Positions 1 to 10,260 of a stretch of 64,000 nt of DNA are shown here, piece after piece; the stretch's first letter is position 1, and each line of letters begins with the position of its first letter. The notes below the pieces were generated by a model. That model did no database searches. It was not told where the DNA came from and worked only from the letters and a program-made list of their open reading frames with translations. Source of the stretch: Arenicola marina (Eukaryota > Annelida > Polychaeta > Arenicolidae); assembly GCA_964019135.1 (NCBI GenBank), contig OZ025263.1, forward strand, positions 25,109,639 to 25,173,638, read 5' to 3'. The translations under genes and the position numbers were made by a program.

Positions 1-480
1 TTATAACACCTACGTGTGTAGGCTTTACAAATTATACAATTATTATAATATTATATATATAAAATACAAGTCATTGTGAAATCTATAAAATGCTGGACGT
101 CATTCGTGTTAGAACACACATCATTCAGTAAGGTGATATGATTTATTCCATACCATAAATAGAAATGAATCATCATTAAGTAGCAGCAGTTGCATGTCAC
201 GTTTGTTTGTCATTGATAACATAAAGTCATGCCGATCGTCACCTCATACTTTAACTCCAGGGACCTAGGGTTGGCGAAACAGTAGGCGATGCACGATTCT
301 TTGGGCTATGATAAGGATATGCCACTAATACGATGTGCACGATTCTTTGGGCTATGATAAGGATATGCCACTAATACGATGTGCACGATTCTTTGGGCTA
401 TGATAAGGATATGCCACTAATACGATGTGCACGATTCTTTGGGCTATGATAAGGATATGCCACTAATACGATGTGTACGA
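1..480 (-). repeat. E3 module, inverted copy, truncated by window start
   Basis: The reverse complement of this stretch matches 9,440-9,840, 17,440-17,830, 19,850-20,130 and 31,905-32,190. Shared landmarks are a TTCTATTTATTCTATGGAG-like segment, a GATGTGTGTTGTA segment and a short palindrome near the outer end (here around bases 9-24). It holds a 46-bp tandem array described separately. It is AT-rich with no coding content. It belongs to the inverted block 1-4,845. The family is not one I can name. Confidence 0.75.
291..474 (-). repeat. 46-bp minisatellite, four copies
   Basis: GCACGATTC starts recur exactly at 291, 337, 383 and 429, giving four 46-bp copies with no visible differences, followed by a partial diverged copy from 475. 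The reverse complement of one monomer corresponds to a single-copy part of E3 elsewhere (for example around 12,135-12,200). The array is therefore a local expansion inside this copy only, and it is probably recent. There are no spacers, so it is not a CRISPR array. Confidence 0.9.
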
Positions 481-1000
481 TTCTCACTTACAATGTTGCA
501 AAGTGCCATTTGGACTAGACCTTTACGAAAGATAACAAAAACAGTGTCAGGAAGGAGGCAGTACATCATTGGCGGATCCAGGAATTTGAAAAGGGGATGG
601 GATGTCCACTGAAAACGTGTGACCCGCTTGGGGATGGCTCTAAAAACATTGCAATGGCCGGGGGGTGGGGGGGGGTGTACGACTTGAAAGACGTCATTGT
701 TCCTGAAAAAGAGGGGGAGGTCCACGCCTCAAGCCATCGCCTTAATTTTCCATTGAAAAACGGCATTCTTCCTCACAAAGAGGGCTTGGTGGCGGGGGAT
801 GGTGTGTGTGTGTGTGGGGAGGGGGAGGGGGGGGGCTCCTGGAATCGCCCCAGGCACGCACCTGTGGATCCCTGCAAGTGCCCGATTGTCCTACGCTGTA
901 TCGGTTGTTTTATTAGAAGCATTATGACTAATTGTCTTAACAGTAGCCTTGCCCCATGTGACTGTTGCACCTATAAGTTTGGTACTGGGAGGAATGCGTT
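475..1000 (-). repeat. E2 module, inverted copy with G/C-run core
   Basis: The reverse complement matches 7,590-8,030, 9,000-9,439, 11,480-12,170 and 17,160-17,500. Conserved parts are a TGGGGCAAGGCTACTGTTAAG-like start, a CAGCAACCGATACTGCG-like stretch, and a core with long G or C runs around GGCGGATCC. This GGCGGATCC-plus-G-run composition is typical of old interspersed repeats. Open frames crossing it (for example 597-1,214) differ between copies and are not credible genes. Confidence 0.7.
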
Positions 1001-1225
1001 ATGCAAATATTCATCGCCTGATTCATCACCAGCCGTGATGACATCGCAATACAGATTCTTATTCTCACAGGACATCGCGCTGCATGATTCATTTCGCTCA
1101 AGACGTGTAATATATTTTTTCTGTATTAACCGTCTCGTTGGGGTTTTGCCTTTTATTAACCCGAGTTCCCCTTCTTCGTGGTGCTCCAATCACCATTATT
1201 CAGTTCCTTATTGAGGTAATACATG
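1000..1225 (-). repeat. CRE-type minisatellite and leader, inverted, degenerate
   Basis: On the minus strand this shows diverged copies of the about 31-bp monomer (GATGAATCTCTGTAT-like) that is well ordered at 15,190-15,475, preceded by the TTAATAAAAGGCAAAACC segment that forms a hairpin in other copies. No perfect TGACGTCA remains here. It lies directly downstream of the inverted C module, in the same order as in the forward copies at 14.2-15.5 kb. Confidence 0.65.
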
Positions 1226-1860
1226 ACCTTTGATGATATTTCTTATGGTTTTAGGTCAGTGTGAGCGGCATTGCTGCAACTGAAACAGCGCCGGTGGAAA
1301 CCCTATATACCTACAAGAGAGACCCGAGAATGAGTCTTCCTTGCCCACCCCCATTCACACCCCGATCCCTGCCTCCCCGCAGGGGAAAGCAATATCCATG
1401 GCAGTAACTGTAACTAACGACCCCACCCCTCCTCCGCATCCGCATCCGGACTCACCGGCCATTATTGGGGAGACAGGGATGATACTATTAACTCCTTGGT
1501 TTTATACTGCACCCTCTGGTCGTATCGATACTTTGTGGAGATGTCTACATTGCTGGGGTCAAATGGCGTTTACATGTTCAATGAAAAGAATCCCACCCTT
1601 TCAATGAGAAGCAACGGCACTCTCCCGAAAATGATCGCATTAAACACGTCAGATGAAATTTTGCCAACATCTTGAGAAAAGCGAATCCTTGTCACGGGTG
1701 ATATATGATATATATGTCCCAGAAACCACAGTGAAAAAGTGCAACCACCTCGCAGAAAAATTACGATATTTAATTACATTCCCAGAGCTGTATCGTTGAA
1801 CTAAATACAACTCACGTCGGCCACAGCTGCTCCAAGGATATTTCTGTATTATTATATTAT
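1225..1860 (-). repeat. C module, inverted copy (candidate transcription unit)
   Basis: The reverse complement matches 14,245-14,920 and 33,693-34,440. On the minus strand there is TATAAAA at 1,506-1,500, then an ATG at 1,462, a spacing of 44 bp that is kept in all C copies. The frame runs 35 codons to a TGA at 1,357-1,355 and begins MAGESGCGCGGGVGS. The AATAAA signal seen in the macrosatellite copies is here AATAAG. Its nearest relative in the window is the 14.65-kb copy, not the array copies. Confidence 0.7.
1355..1462 (-). CDS. 35-codon open frame of inverted C module
   Basis: The predicted peptide starts MAGESGCGCGGGVGS, continues with a short hydrophobic stretch (LVTVTAMDIAFP) and ends CGEAGIGV. 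I do not recognise it. Compared with the 14.65-kb copy I see four base changes in the frame, three of which alter residues, so there is no sign of purifying selection. The GCGCGG motif loosely recalls cysteine-rich metal-binding peptides, but three cysteines are too few to support that. Confidence 0.15.
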   Translation of the reverse strand: MAGESGCGCGGGVGSLVTVTAMDIAFPCGEAGIGV

Positions 1861-1879
1861 CAGTATTGCGTTTCCTGTT

Positions 1880-2562
1880 TTGTTACTTGTGTAAATTGAA
1901 TGTAGTTTACAGCTAGATGGCGTTGTTTCTCTACATTTGTTATGTGCCAAGAGAGCACATGTTCCGCTGAATCTGCGGCAGCCGCATGTGAATACCACCT
2001 CCCGGAGTACCTTTTGTGTTCAGTTTATTCATCTGTTCTTCTTGTCTCCCTTTAACATCTCTACCTATTTCTATACCCCGAAGAGTGTCTGCCTCCTTCA
2101 CCGGTCAGACAGTATTTGTGCCCACATATATCTCCATCTTGCTCTGCTCTTCTAGTGTCTCTTACAGTGTGTCTTCCAGCGAGCTCTCCCGTCCTGCCTC
2201 CGTATCTCTTCATTTTCTCCCTTCATTGTCTTTCACTCGCCGCTTCCTTCTGTCGCCAAATGTCAGCAGAGATGTGCGAGTGCATACTTCCCGTTCGTTC
2301 TCTATAGCCACCATCCGCAGCAATTAAGTTGCAACTTAACGGCCATCGTATTGGCGTATAAAACAACGCTTTTCGTGGAAATCATGCCTGGATGAAAACT
2401 GCAGACTGTGGTTGGTGCTGTCAACGTTACGGCCTCGTGGGTAGATACAGACCCCATTTATCGCTCATTCCGTGGGCGTCTTTTTGCCTGCACCATTGCT
2501 AGTTCAAGCACTGCCCAGAGTCGATTTTTTTTTAGCATTAGCATTTCTAAGCATTAGGTAAC
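1880..2562 (-). repeat. H module, inverted copy
   Basis: The reverse complement matches 32,980-33,660 nearly end to end and 27,255-27,755 in its first part. Landmarks on the minus strand are GAGCGATAAATGGGGTCTG, a TTGTTTTAT segment, and AATAGGTAGAGATGTTAAAGG. Small purine-rich frames run across it but start at non-ATG codons or differ between copies. Order B-H-C on the minus strand is the same as in the macrosatellite unit. Confidence 0.7.
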
Positions 2563-2564
2563 TT

Positions 2565-3050
2565 CCTCCCAGCCATTGTATCTTTGGTGACTCCTCCAAA
2601 AGCCATATGTTGACAGCACGTGGCCATTAAAGCTAAGCTTACGAGCCTCATTTGCTCGGCAAAATTAACCAGCATAAAATAACCGATTTTTACAGGTCGC
2701 CGCAAATGGTTTTATGACGTCGGCGCCACAGACTGTGGGGGGGATAGCCCCTTCCGCCAGCGAGACCACACCGATAATATCGTGTTGTGGAAGTGTTGAT
2801 CGATGGCGCCGTTGTGATCATGTCAGCCTAGGAAAGTCATTTTCGAACCGTATGACCGATGACCGCTGCGCGGGCGCGGCGCGGCGTACGACGGTAGAGG
2901 CATCTACGCGTTGTCGCCCACTGATGCGAAGTGACGTTCAGCATGTGGCATGTCGTTAGCTCTCGCGTGTCTCTGGCCACGAATCACAGGCTGAGCCGTC
3001 GCCGGCCTCCAGCCGACCGATCTATACTTCCATACCAGTGACGTCATTGC
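2565..3050 (-). repeat. B module, inverted copy
   Basis: The reverse complement matches 26,690-27,255 (fullest copy), 13,765-14,243 and 23,645-24,018. The minus-strand landmarks are a perfect TGACGTCA (3,039-3,046), GGTCGGCTGGAGGCCGGC, CACGCGAGAGCTAACGACAT, a CGCCGTACGCCGCG-like stretch and CGATATTATCGG. CpG-rich, about 0.5 kb, with no terminal inverted repeats that I can see. It could be a short nonautonomous element or part of a longer one. Confidence 0.75.
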
Positions 3051-3059
3051 TCGGTGATA

Positions 3060-3560
3060 GTCCAGGCTTAATGCCCACGGCTTCGAATTACAACAGCGGT
3101 GGCAAAAAGACAAGCACATCACCTCCCTTGAATAGGGTTAAAGAGGGGAGAGGGAGCGACATTAAGGGTAGACATACAAGTATATATAAGTCAAACACGC
3201 CCTTGAGAGCCCAAGAAGCACTCCACGCACAAGATATCTTCCCCGTTGTTGCATTCAGTCATCGTTCAGATTCTCAGAACTGTTTTCATCTCGCTCGCTA
3301 ATTTCCCGCCAGGGTTCAATTATCACCGCGAACTTATTCACCAATATGTATAGGTGACCAGACCTAATTTGTCATTCTAGGTAAGGAACCAAAGCCGAGA
3401 GACCAAGTTACCTCAGTCTGTTAGCGCGGCAGTTATGGGTGTTTAATGTGCATTCCAAGAAGTGCAGACACCGGGTGAAATGCTGTATGAGAGGTGCCAC
3501 ATGTGACAATGACGGGCATTTGGTTCCCCGTATGTCCCCGTAAAGGGCTCACTAGGTAGG
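3060..3560 (-). repeat. F module, inverted copy
   Basis: The reverse complement matches 25,965-26,500. It shares ACCGCCCACCTACCT, ACGGGGACATACGG, CACCCGGTGTCTGCACTTC, AACACCCATAACTG and GGAAGATA segments, with many substitutions. In both places F is followed by B with the same junction (a TGGACTATCACC segment), so F and B are one unit rather than chance neighbours. Confidence 0.7.
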
Positions 3561-3561
3561 T

Positions 3562-3895
3562 GGGCGGTCAGTGAAGACTACAGAGGTTCCGTCCGTACAT
3601 ATTGTTTAGGGAGCTTCGCCCATGTACCACATATGGCTGAAGGCAAGCATTTACGCATAACGTTGCCGAGAAAGTGAGAGAGACAGATAGTCGACTTTTC
3701 GCTCTCAGCGTCATGTAGAAGTCACTCTTTTGCTCGGTTAACGTAGTCCAACTTAACGAGCATAATACGGTTATATGCACAGGTAGACACAGATCCCATT
3801 TATCGCTCATTCCGTGGACGTCTTTTTGCTTCCACAATTGCTAGTTCATGCACTGCCCACAGTCGATTTTTAACTGTTTCTTACCATTAAGCCCT
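3562..3895 (-). repeat. H module, inverted, partial
   Basis: A second inverted H copy. It keeps the GAGCGATAAATGGGATCTG segment and the GGGCAGTGCATGAACTAGC start but joins F instead of C at its far end. It shows that the inverted block itself contains two rounds of the B-H pair. Confidence 0.6.
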
Positions 3896-3897
3896 TT

Positions 3898-4237
3898 TTG
3901 CCCAGCCATGGTGTCTTTGCTGGCTACACGTTGGCAGCGTGTGTCCGTTAAGGCTAACTACGCTTACGAGCCTCATCTTCTCGGTAAAATTAACCTGCAT
4001 CAAATACCCGATTTTCGCAGCCGCCGCAAATGGTGTTACGACGTCGGCGCCACAAACTGCGGTGGGGATAGCCCCTTCGGCCAACGACACCACGCCGAGA
4101 ATATCGTGTTGTGAAAGTGTTGATCGATGGCGCCGTTGTGATCATGTCAGCATCAGAAGGTCAAGGTCAATATCGAACCGTATGACCGATGACAGCTGCG
4201 TGGTGCAGAGCAGCGTACGGCGGTAGAGGCATCTACG
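3898..4237 (-). repeat. B module, inverted, truncated
   Basis: This contains the 3' half of B (minus strand) from the CCATGGCTGGGC segment to the GATGCCTCTACCGCCGTACG segment, and stops there against the 55-bp repeat. Frames of 60-95 codons on both strands overlap it, but none is kept in the other B copies. Confidence 0.7.
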
Positions 4238-4239
4238 CG

Positions 4240-4385
4240 TTGAGGACCGTCGGGCGGTCGGGATGAAGTCCGCAGCCCAGTGGTCCTGACCATGTCCTGG
4301 CCGCCGCCAAGGACGGGCTGAAAACCGCAGCTCAATGGTCATGACCATGTCCTGGCCGTAGCCAAGGACGATACCAAGGACCAAA
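4240..4385 (-). repeat. 55-bp minisatellite, inverted, about two copies
   Basis: The minus strand reads repeated TTCAGCCCGTCCTTGGC followed by a GGCCAGGACATGGTCA-like segment, the monomer that is regular at 12,725-12,905. The monomer can fold on itself (TCCTTGGC against GGCCAGGA). Further copies are at 15.53, 18.99, 22.64, 27.92 and 34.85 kb. Confidence 0.8.
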
Positions 4386-4845
4386 GCGCCTGAAGCAGGA
4401 AAAACGTAACAGGCTTCATTGAATACTAACGGGTTCTAACGGGAGATGAACCTATCAACTCAAGGGTTGCTATACGTTGCTAGGGGAACTTTAGGCCAGG
4501 GAGATTTAATGCAGGCACGGGGGAGGGGAGGTGGCGGTAGGAGTGGGTTTGGTGTGGGGTAGGGAAGACGGTAGTCGGGAATGAGTGGAATGCTGTAGGG
4601 GCGAGTCTGGAGGGTTAGTGGGGACGGTAGTCTGTCCAAGGTCACCACCCCAAGTAGTCCTGTGCCAATAAAAGCCACTTACTGTTGATCAGGACTTATG
4701 GCAGGTCCATGTGAGGCACACAACACTAACACACAGCACCGTGTCTGCATGAGAATCGACTGTACAGGCGCCCTGTCATAGGTCCGCTATCCTTATTGGT
4801 ACAAAGTAGTCGCCATTGGGCCACTTCGTCTGATGTACACGGACG
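4385..4845 (-). repeat. G module, inverted copy
   Basis: The reverse complement matches 22,200-22,640, including CAGTAAGTGGC, GTGAGGCACACAACACTAAC (plus strand) and TGGCCCAATGG segments, and in both places abuts a 55-bp repeat. This pair shows that the left block is an inversion relative to 22.2-22.8 kb. It contains a CCACCTCCC-rich and C-run tract, with no coding signal. Confidence 0.7.
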
Positions 4846-5335
4846 TCAGATCATTGCGCCCCGCCGAGGTGGGTAAACAACGTGTGGGCGTGGTCCCAAT
4901 CCCTTCATTAAGTGGGTTGTTTGGTTGTTGCCGTCGGCTGTATGACTGCCTTATCCGGTGAGAAATAGTTCATAAATCAACCCCAATAACACCAGATAGA
5001 TCCTTGCTGGCAGAGTGTGGGGGTACCTTGAGATTATGAGATGTTGCGTCTACCTATAGTTTACTTTATTCAGTGATTTGTGGAACCTACTCTACCTACC
5101 TGCGGTGTATCTGGCCAGGCGCATGTGGGTTTCTTCAGCCATCCCCTGTGGCGGTGGTGGTCCCCAGTGAGGTTAGACACAGGATGTTGCTCACCGGCTA
5201 AGGCGATCAAACAGCCGGCAGCACCAACCAAACAAAGCACATAATGAAGGGACAACGTCTGTGAATGTCGCTGATTGTGTCACGCCTAACGGTCCACATC
5301 GTAGAGATTCAATATGGGGGCGGCCCGTGACAGTG
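4845..5335. other. single-copy stretch at the inversion boundary
   Basis: I find no second copy of this stretch in the window. It separates the inverted block from the forward copies. On the minus strand 5,255-5,070 there is a frame that looks like a signal peptide followed by a good splice donor (GTAGGT at 5,099), but it opens with TTG and has no in-frame ATG, so it is not called as a gene. Confidence 0.5.
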
Positions 5336-5650
5336 GGGGAGGCAGACGCCCCTCCAGAGAGCCAAGCTTCTAATCGCTAGGTGGCGCTACGCAAGTTTAT
5401 AACGATGCTGTCGGCCGGGACAAATTGTAAGATTCTTGAGAAACAGTCAAATCAGCTGTAATGTCTTGCAACATGATAATTTTCAAGAATTAAACATAAA
5501 ACTTAGGAGCTATGTGTATATAATACAGCAAAAAACATACTCTTTCGAAAAAGTTATAATTGTGACTGAACTATTTACTAGGCTTAGGCTGGGTTCCCGG
5601 CACTAATTTGCAGAAATGTTGAGCAGCACCGCCCTGGTGAGTGAGTGTGC
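5335..5650 (+). repeat. E7 module, forward
   Basis: Matches 12,285-12,560 and 18,525-18,830: AGGTGGCGCTACGC start, CAAATCAGC-GTAAT segment, TTTAATACAGCAAAAAACAT and GGCTTAGGCTGGG near the end. AT-rich in the middle. This is the first forward-oriented module after the inverted block. Confidence 0.7.
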
Positions 5651-6284
5651 CAATGCATTGACGCAATAGGCGACGACGGAGATATCATGGAGCCCTAGCG
5701 GAGTGAGTCGAAGGCAGAGACTGTCAGGGAGCGTTCATAGAATCAGAAATAATTTTAGAAAATGTTCGTTTCATCTCTAACCTCCCCTCGCCCCTTCCTG
5801 CTCCGCCCCCTTGCAAAGCCTCAACCCAGCCCCCCACACACACGGGCTTGGAAATGCATACACTAGGCAATAATCAGGTCATTTCGAGAAATCATGTCGC
5901 CTCGTATCAAGCAAGTTCATATCATGCCCCATGGCGAAAACATTCTGGGACGACCATCTATCAGGGTGGAAATGTAACGCCACTGAAAACGTCCATATGC
6001 ATGAATTGCAACTATTATTAGGAGATATCGCGGCAGATTACACTTTAAAAGACTGCTTGCTTGTTGCAGGAAATTGTATTTATAAATAGAAGCGTAATAT
6101 GTCACCTGTCAGGTTTCCTATTTTAAAGGCCGTCTTGAAAGCATGAAAATAGGTGCTCTCATTAATATAAAATGTCATGCAATATTTAGCTATGTTCGTC
6201 AAGAAACCCTGGATGTATACTCGCACACGCACTTTATCTAATATTTACAACAAACAATCATCTTAAATATTACGCTACTTCTAG
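5650..6284. other. mostly single-copy AT-rich stretch
   Basis: Apart from a short match around 6,065-6,100 to 30,930-30,960 (TTGCAGGAAATTGT and following bases), I see no other copy and no convincing gene. A pyrimidine tract with a CA run lies at 5,780-5,850. Small frames here are short and lack context. Confidence 0.45.
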
Positions 6285-6618
6285 CACGATCCGCGTTACT
6301 TAATGTGCTGTCAGGCAAACCGGGTTGATTCAATCAGTCCGCACACCACAGCTGACAGGCTTGTCGTATCACGTGGATGAGTGAAGCCCCAAAAGAGACC
6401 ACAAAATCGTTGTTACCTTCTAGATATCAGCTTCGTCACACGGTATATCTAAATGAAGTGCCAGGGCAGGGAATGGGCCTACTTCGTTTTTATACTAACA
6501 CCGGATATCACTCTCATGTGGTTTCGTTTGACGTCGGTATCTATTGTTATTTAGCCTTTCAAGTGTTCGTGATATGGGCAGTGTAAAACTTTATGTTCTT
6601 ATTGCGTCCCAGGGGAAA
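6285..6618 (+). repeat. E0 module, forward
   Basis: Matches 30,965-31,265 and 19,055-19,215, plus the copies in units 2 and 3. Shared text includes CTTCTAGCACGATCCGC, TAGATATCAGCTTCGTCACA, GGGAATGGGCCTACTT and ATCTATTGTTATTTAGCCTT. A 60-95 codon frame is visible in several copies but starts at different, often non-ATG codons, so it is not called. Confidence 0.7.
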
Positions 6619-8030
6619 TCTAAGCAAAACCGGGGGCACGGAATGAGACATCAATGGAAGAGGCGACGTTGTAAGCTATTAATGTGATCAAGAATATTTA
6701 ATGGTTGCATGAATGCATGTTTTAGTGTCTTTACTACAGAACGCGTAGGGCGGAGATGTCAATGAGAGCGCTAGCTGGCCGCCCGAACTTGCTACCATCG
6801 GGAACTACACAGCATTGATGAGGGGAATGTGTTTTGATTCAGCGTTTCATCAGGCGGATTGTGGTTTTTCTTACAATTAAAGATTTATTACTATTACTAT
6901 TGTTAATGCGCAATTGGTTGGTGACTATTAGCGGCGCCCATGTTGATCATTACGGTCGCTTGTTTATCATCATATACCTCGCTTATGTCCCATTCGAACG
7001 ATGGCCTCCCTTTTGCGCTGCTACGTTTAAAGTTCGAGAAGGGAATTACAATTTGAACTCTTACAAACTCAAATTTGAATTCGAACTATCCAAAATATTA
7101 ACTTGAGTGATCCAAAATATGAAGTGAAACGATACAAAATTTGAACACGAAAGATCCAAAATTTGAACACGAAATATCCAAAATATGAACTAAGACAATA
7201 TCAAAATTTTAACTCGAATGATCCAAAATTTTAACTCGAATGATCCAAAATTTTAATCCAAATGATCCACAAATATAGCTCAAAAGGAAACCTGGACGTT
7301 TATTGCACAAGGCCAAAATGTTTCACCGTTTCGCACTCTACCGTGCAAAGGCAAACGATATTGTACAATGTTGAACAAAGCCATTGTAAACTGTCAAAAT
7401 AGTTGTATTTTATGTTTGCCTTGTCTCCTGTGGTAAGTAGATGCATTAGTGTCCTGACTGCCACACTATTCATGCGAGTGTTATCGAAGGATTGTGTGCA
7501 AAGCTGCAAATTCATCGTTTTTGCAAACGGACGGATGCCAACCGAGTATTCACGCTTATTACTCCAGTAATGTGTAAAATGCCAACTTATAAGGAAAAGA
7601 GTCACTTGGGGCAAGGCTATTGTTAAGACAGCTAGTCAGAATGCTGCTACTCAGCAACCGATACTGCGTAGGACAGTCCGGCACAGGTAATGATCCACAG
7701 AAGGGTGGCTGGGGCGGTTCCAGGGGTCCGGACCCCTGCCCCCTCTTTGTGGGGAAGAATGTTGTTTTTCAATGCCAAATTAAAGCCGCCAGTCCCCACT
7801 AGAACCCTCTATCTTTTTCGGGAAGAATGACGTTTTCAAAGCGTAGAACCCCCAGTCCCCGTCTTCCAAGAATTGGTGGACCCCCCGGTTCCAACTTTTT
7901 AGAGACCCAGTGGACCAACCCCACGCCCCCTCCCCCCCCCCCCCTCCCCCCATCCCTCAAATTCTTCAGATCCGCTCTCCTGGGGTGCTGACCCCCTCCT
8001 CACACCGTTTTTGCTATTATTCTCACAGAA
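6619..8030 (+). repeat. 1.41-kb tandem duplication, copy 1
   Basis: TCTAAGCAAAACCGG starts here and again at 8,031, so the period is 1,412 bp. The unit combines an E-type segment (leucine-rich frame region, also at 19,200-19,850 and 31,265-31,905), a 22-bp minisatellite, a segment with a 104-codon minus frame, and E2 with its C runs. The break lies where E2 ends in CTCACAGAATCT, so the join uses a short AATCT overlap. Confidence 0.92.
7060..7280 (+). repeat. 22-bp minisatellite, about ten copies
   Basis: The repeat is ATCCAAAATTTTAACTCGA plus AT(G), best ordered at 7,200-7,270 where consecutive copies start at GATCC every 22 bp; the left part is more degenerate. The homologous places at 19,670-19,790 and 31,730-31,850 hold only about four to five copies, so copy number has changed between element copies. 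The same array recurs at 8,472-8,692. Confidence 0.85.
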
Positions 8031-9439
8031 TCTAAGCAAAACCGGGGGCACGGAATGAGACATCAATGGAAGAGGCGACGTTGTAAGCTATTAATGTGAT
8101 CAAGAATATTTAATGGTTGCATGAATGCATGTTTTAGTGTCTTTACTACAGAACGCGTAGGGCGGAGATGTCAATGAGAGCGCTAGCTGGCCGCCCGAAC
8201 TTGCTACCATCGGGAACTACACAGCATTGATGAGGGGAATGTGTTTTGATTCAGCGTTTCATCAGGCGGATTGTGGTTTTTCTTACAATTAAAGATTTAT
8301 TACTATTACTATTGTTAATGCGCAATTGGTTGGTGACTATTAGCGGCGCCCATGTTGATCATTACGGTCGCTTGTTTATCATCATATACCTCGCTTATGT
8401 CTCATTCGAACGATGGCCTCCCTTTTGCGCTGCTACGTTTAAAGTTCGAGAAGGGAATTACAATTTGAACTCTTACAAACTCAAATTTGAATTCGAACTA
8501 TCCAAAATATTAACTTGAATGATCCAAAATATGAAGTGAAACGATACAAAATTTGAACACGAAAGATCCAAAATTTGAACACGAAATATCCAAAATATGA
8601 ACTAAGACAATATCAAAATTTTAACTCGAATGATCCAAAATTTTAACTCGAATGATCCAAAATTTTAATCCAAATGATCCACAAATATAGCTCAAAAGGA
8701 AACCTGGACGTTTATTGCACAAGGCCAAAATGTTTCACCGTTTCGCACTCTACCGTGCAAAGGCAAACGATATTGTACAATGTTGAACAAAGCCATTGTA
8801 AACTGTCAAAATAGTTGTATTTTATGTTTGCCTTGTCTCCTGTGGTAAGTAGATGCATTAGTGTCCTGACTGCCACACTATTCATGCGAGTGTTATCGAA
8901 GGATTGTGTGCAAAGCTGCAAATTCATCGTTTTTGCAAACGGACGGATGCCAACCGAGTATTCACGCTTATTACTCCAGTAATGTGTAAAATGCCAACTT
9001 ATAAGGAAAAGAGTCACTTGGGGCAAGGCTATTGTTAAGACAGCTAGTCAGAATGCTGCTACTCAGCAACCGATACTGCGTAGGACAGTCCGGCACAGGT
9101 AATGATCCACAGAAGGGTGGCTGGGGCGGTTCCAGGGGTCCGGACCCCTGCCCCCTCTTTGTGGGGAAGAATGTTGTTTTTCAATGCCAAATTAAAGCCG
9201 CCAGTCCCCACTAGAACCCTCTATCTTTTTCGGGAAGAATGACGTTTTCAAAGCGTAGAACCCCCAGTCCCCGTCTTCCAAGAATTGGTGGACCCCCCGG
9301 TTCCAACTTTTTAGAGACCCAGTGGACCAACCCCACGCCCCCTCCCCCCCCCCTCCCCCCATCCCTCAAATTCTTCAGATCCGCTCTCCTGGGGTGCTGA
9401 CCCCCTCCTCACACCGTTTTTGCTATTATTCTCACAGAA
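8031..9439 (+). repeat. 1.41-kb tandem duplication, copy 2
   Basis: Copy 2 is 1,409 bp. I see two substitutions (a C to T change at about 8,402 and a G to A change at about 8,519) and a C run shorter by three bases near 9,350. The duplication is therefore much younger than the divergence between module copies elsewhere. It ends at CTCACAGAA and continues into E3. Confidence 0.92.
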
Positions 9440-9840
9440 TCAAATGGCGCTACGTAACATTGTAATTGAGAACCTTACACATCGTATGCCTGCCATCTCC
9501 TTCTCATATCACATGGAATCGTGCATCGTCCCCTGTTTCGCAAACCCTAGGTCCTTAGCATTAACTTCATGATCAGCATAAGGTGACGACTGGCCAAACG
9601 TGATTTTGTGTTGTCAGACACAAACAAGTGTGGAATTTAAAGTGATTCAAACTTGTAATTTATGGTTCTTCTATTCTATTTATTCTATGGAGCAAATGGG
9701 TTACCTTACAGATGTGTGTTGTAGCACGAATGACATCCAGCATTTCATGGATTTCCCAATGACTTGCATAGACCTGTATATAATATTACAATGATTGTAT
9801 AGTTTGTAGAGCCTACACGTGTAGGCGTTATAATTGGTGA
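9440..9840 (+). repeat. E3 module with terminal palindrome
   Basis: Forward copy of the module seen inverted at 1-480. It runs from TCAAATGGCGCTACGTAAC through GTTTCGCAAACCCTAGGTC to a perfect 16-bp palindrome GCCTACACGTGTAGGC at 9,811-9,826. The palindrome is imperfect in the copies at 1-30 and 17,800-17,820 and absent from the array copies. AT-rich, non-coding. Confidence 0.75.
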
Positions 9841-10260
9841 TATAAAGACAAGCTGCCCCCAGCCCCTTTCCCGCCTCCCTCACGTTCACCCTGGACCCAA
9901 GCAGGCTGTCCACTCACATTTTTGTCAAATCATATTGATAGGTTATTAGTATATTTATATATGAAAACAACATTGTAGCTCGAAACACGTTTACGGCACG
10001 TCGATGAAGCCTAAATCCGGAACAAATTAACTGTCAGCGCACTTACAATGATCAGCAAAATTAGGTGCAGTGCGACTTTCCAGGGCGGCCATGCAATGGA
10101 ATCTAGGTAAACAAGTTACCTTGTTCAACTCTCAGTGCACTTATAATGGTCAGCCAAATGAGGTGCATGGCCACTCCCCAGAGTGGCCATGTCAGGGAAT
10201 CTGGGTAAACAAGTGATCGAGTCTAGCTTGTTTGCGCCACAGCAAGACTCGCCTAAAGGG
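9840..10260 (+). repeat. E4 module with an internal 98-bp duplication
   Basis: E4 follows E3 as at 17.83, 20.13 and 32.19 kb. Here a segment beginning AACTGTCAGCGCACTTA (10,029) recurs at 10,127 (AACTCTCAGTGCACTTA), giving two diverged 98-bp copies, each ending ATCTGGGTAAACAAG-like. The other E4 copies carry one. Confidence 0.7.

Noticed and set aside
291-474. CRISPR array
   Set aside because: The 46-bp copies are directly adjacent with no spacers; the DNA is plainly eukaryotic repeat sequence.
597-1214. 205-codon frame, the longest in the window
   Set aside because: It crosses three unrelated repeat modules (E2, CRE, leader) in reverse orientation, depends on G runs, and is not kept in any other copy.
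5070-5255. Minus-strand frame resembling a signal peptide exon followed by a GTAGGT donor
   Set aside because: It begins with TTG, has no in-frame ATG before an upstream stop, and no upstream acceptor is convincing.
6834-7106. 90-codon frame with seven leucines, repeated at 8,246, 19,458, 31,515, 43,769 and 56,698
   Set aside because: Starts at TTG or similar codons, ends inside a 22-bp minisatellite and changes freely between older copies.
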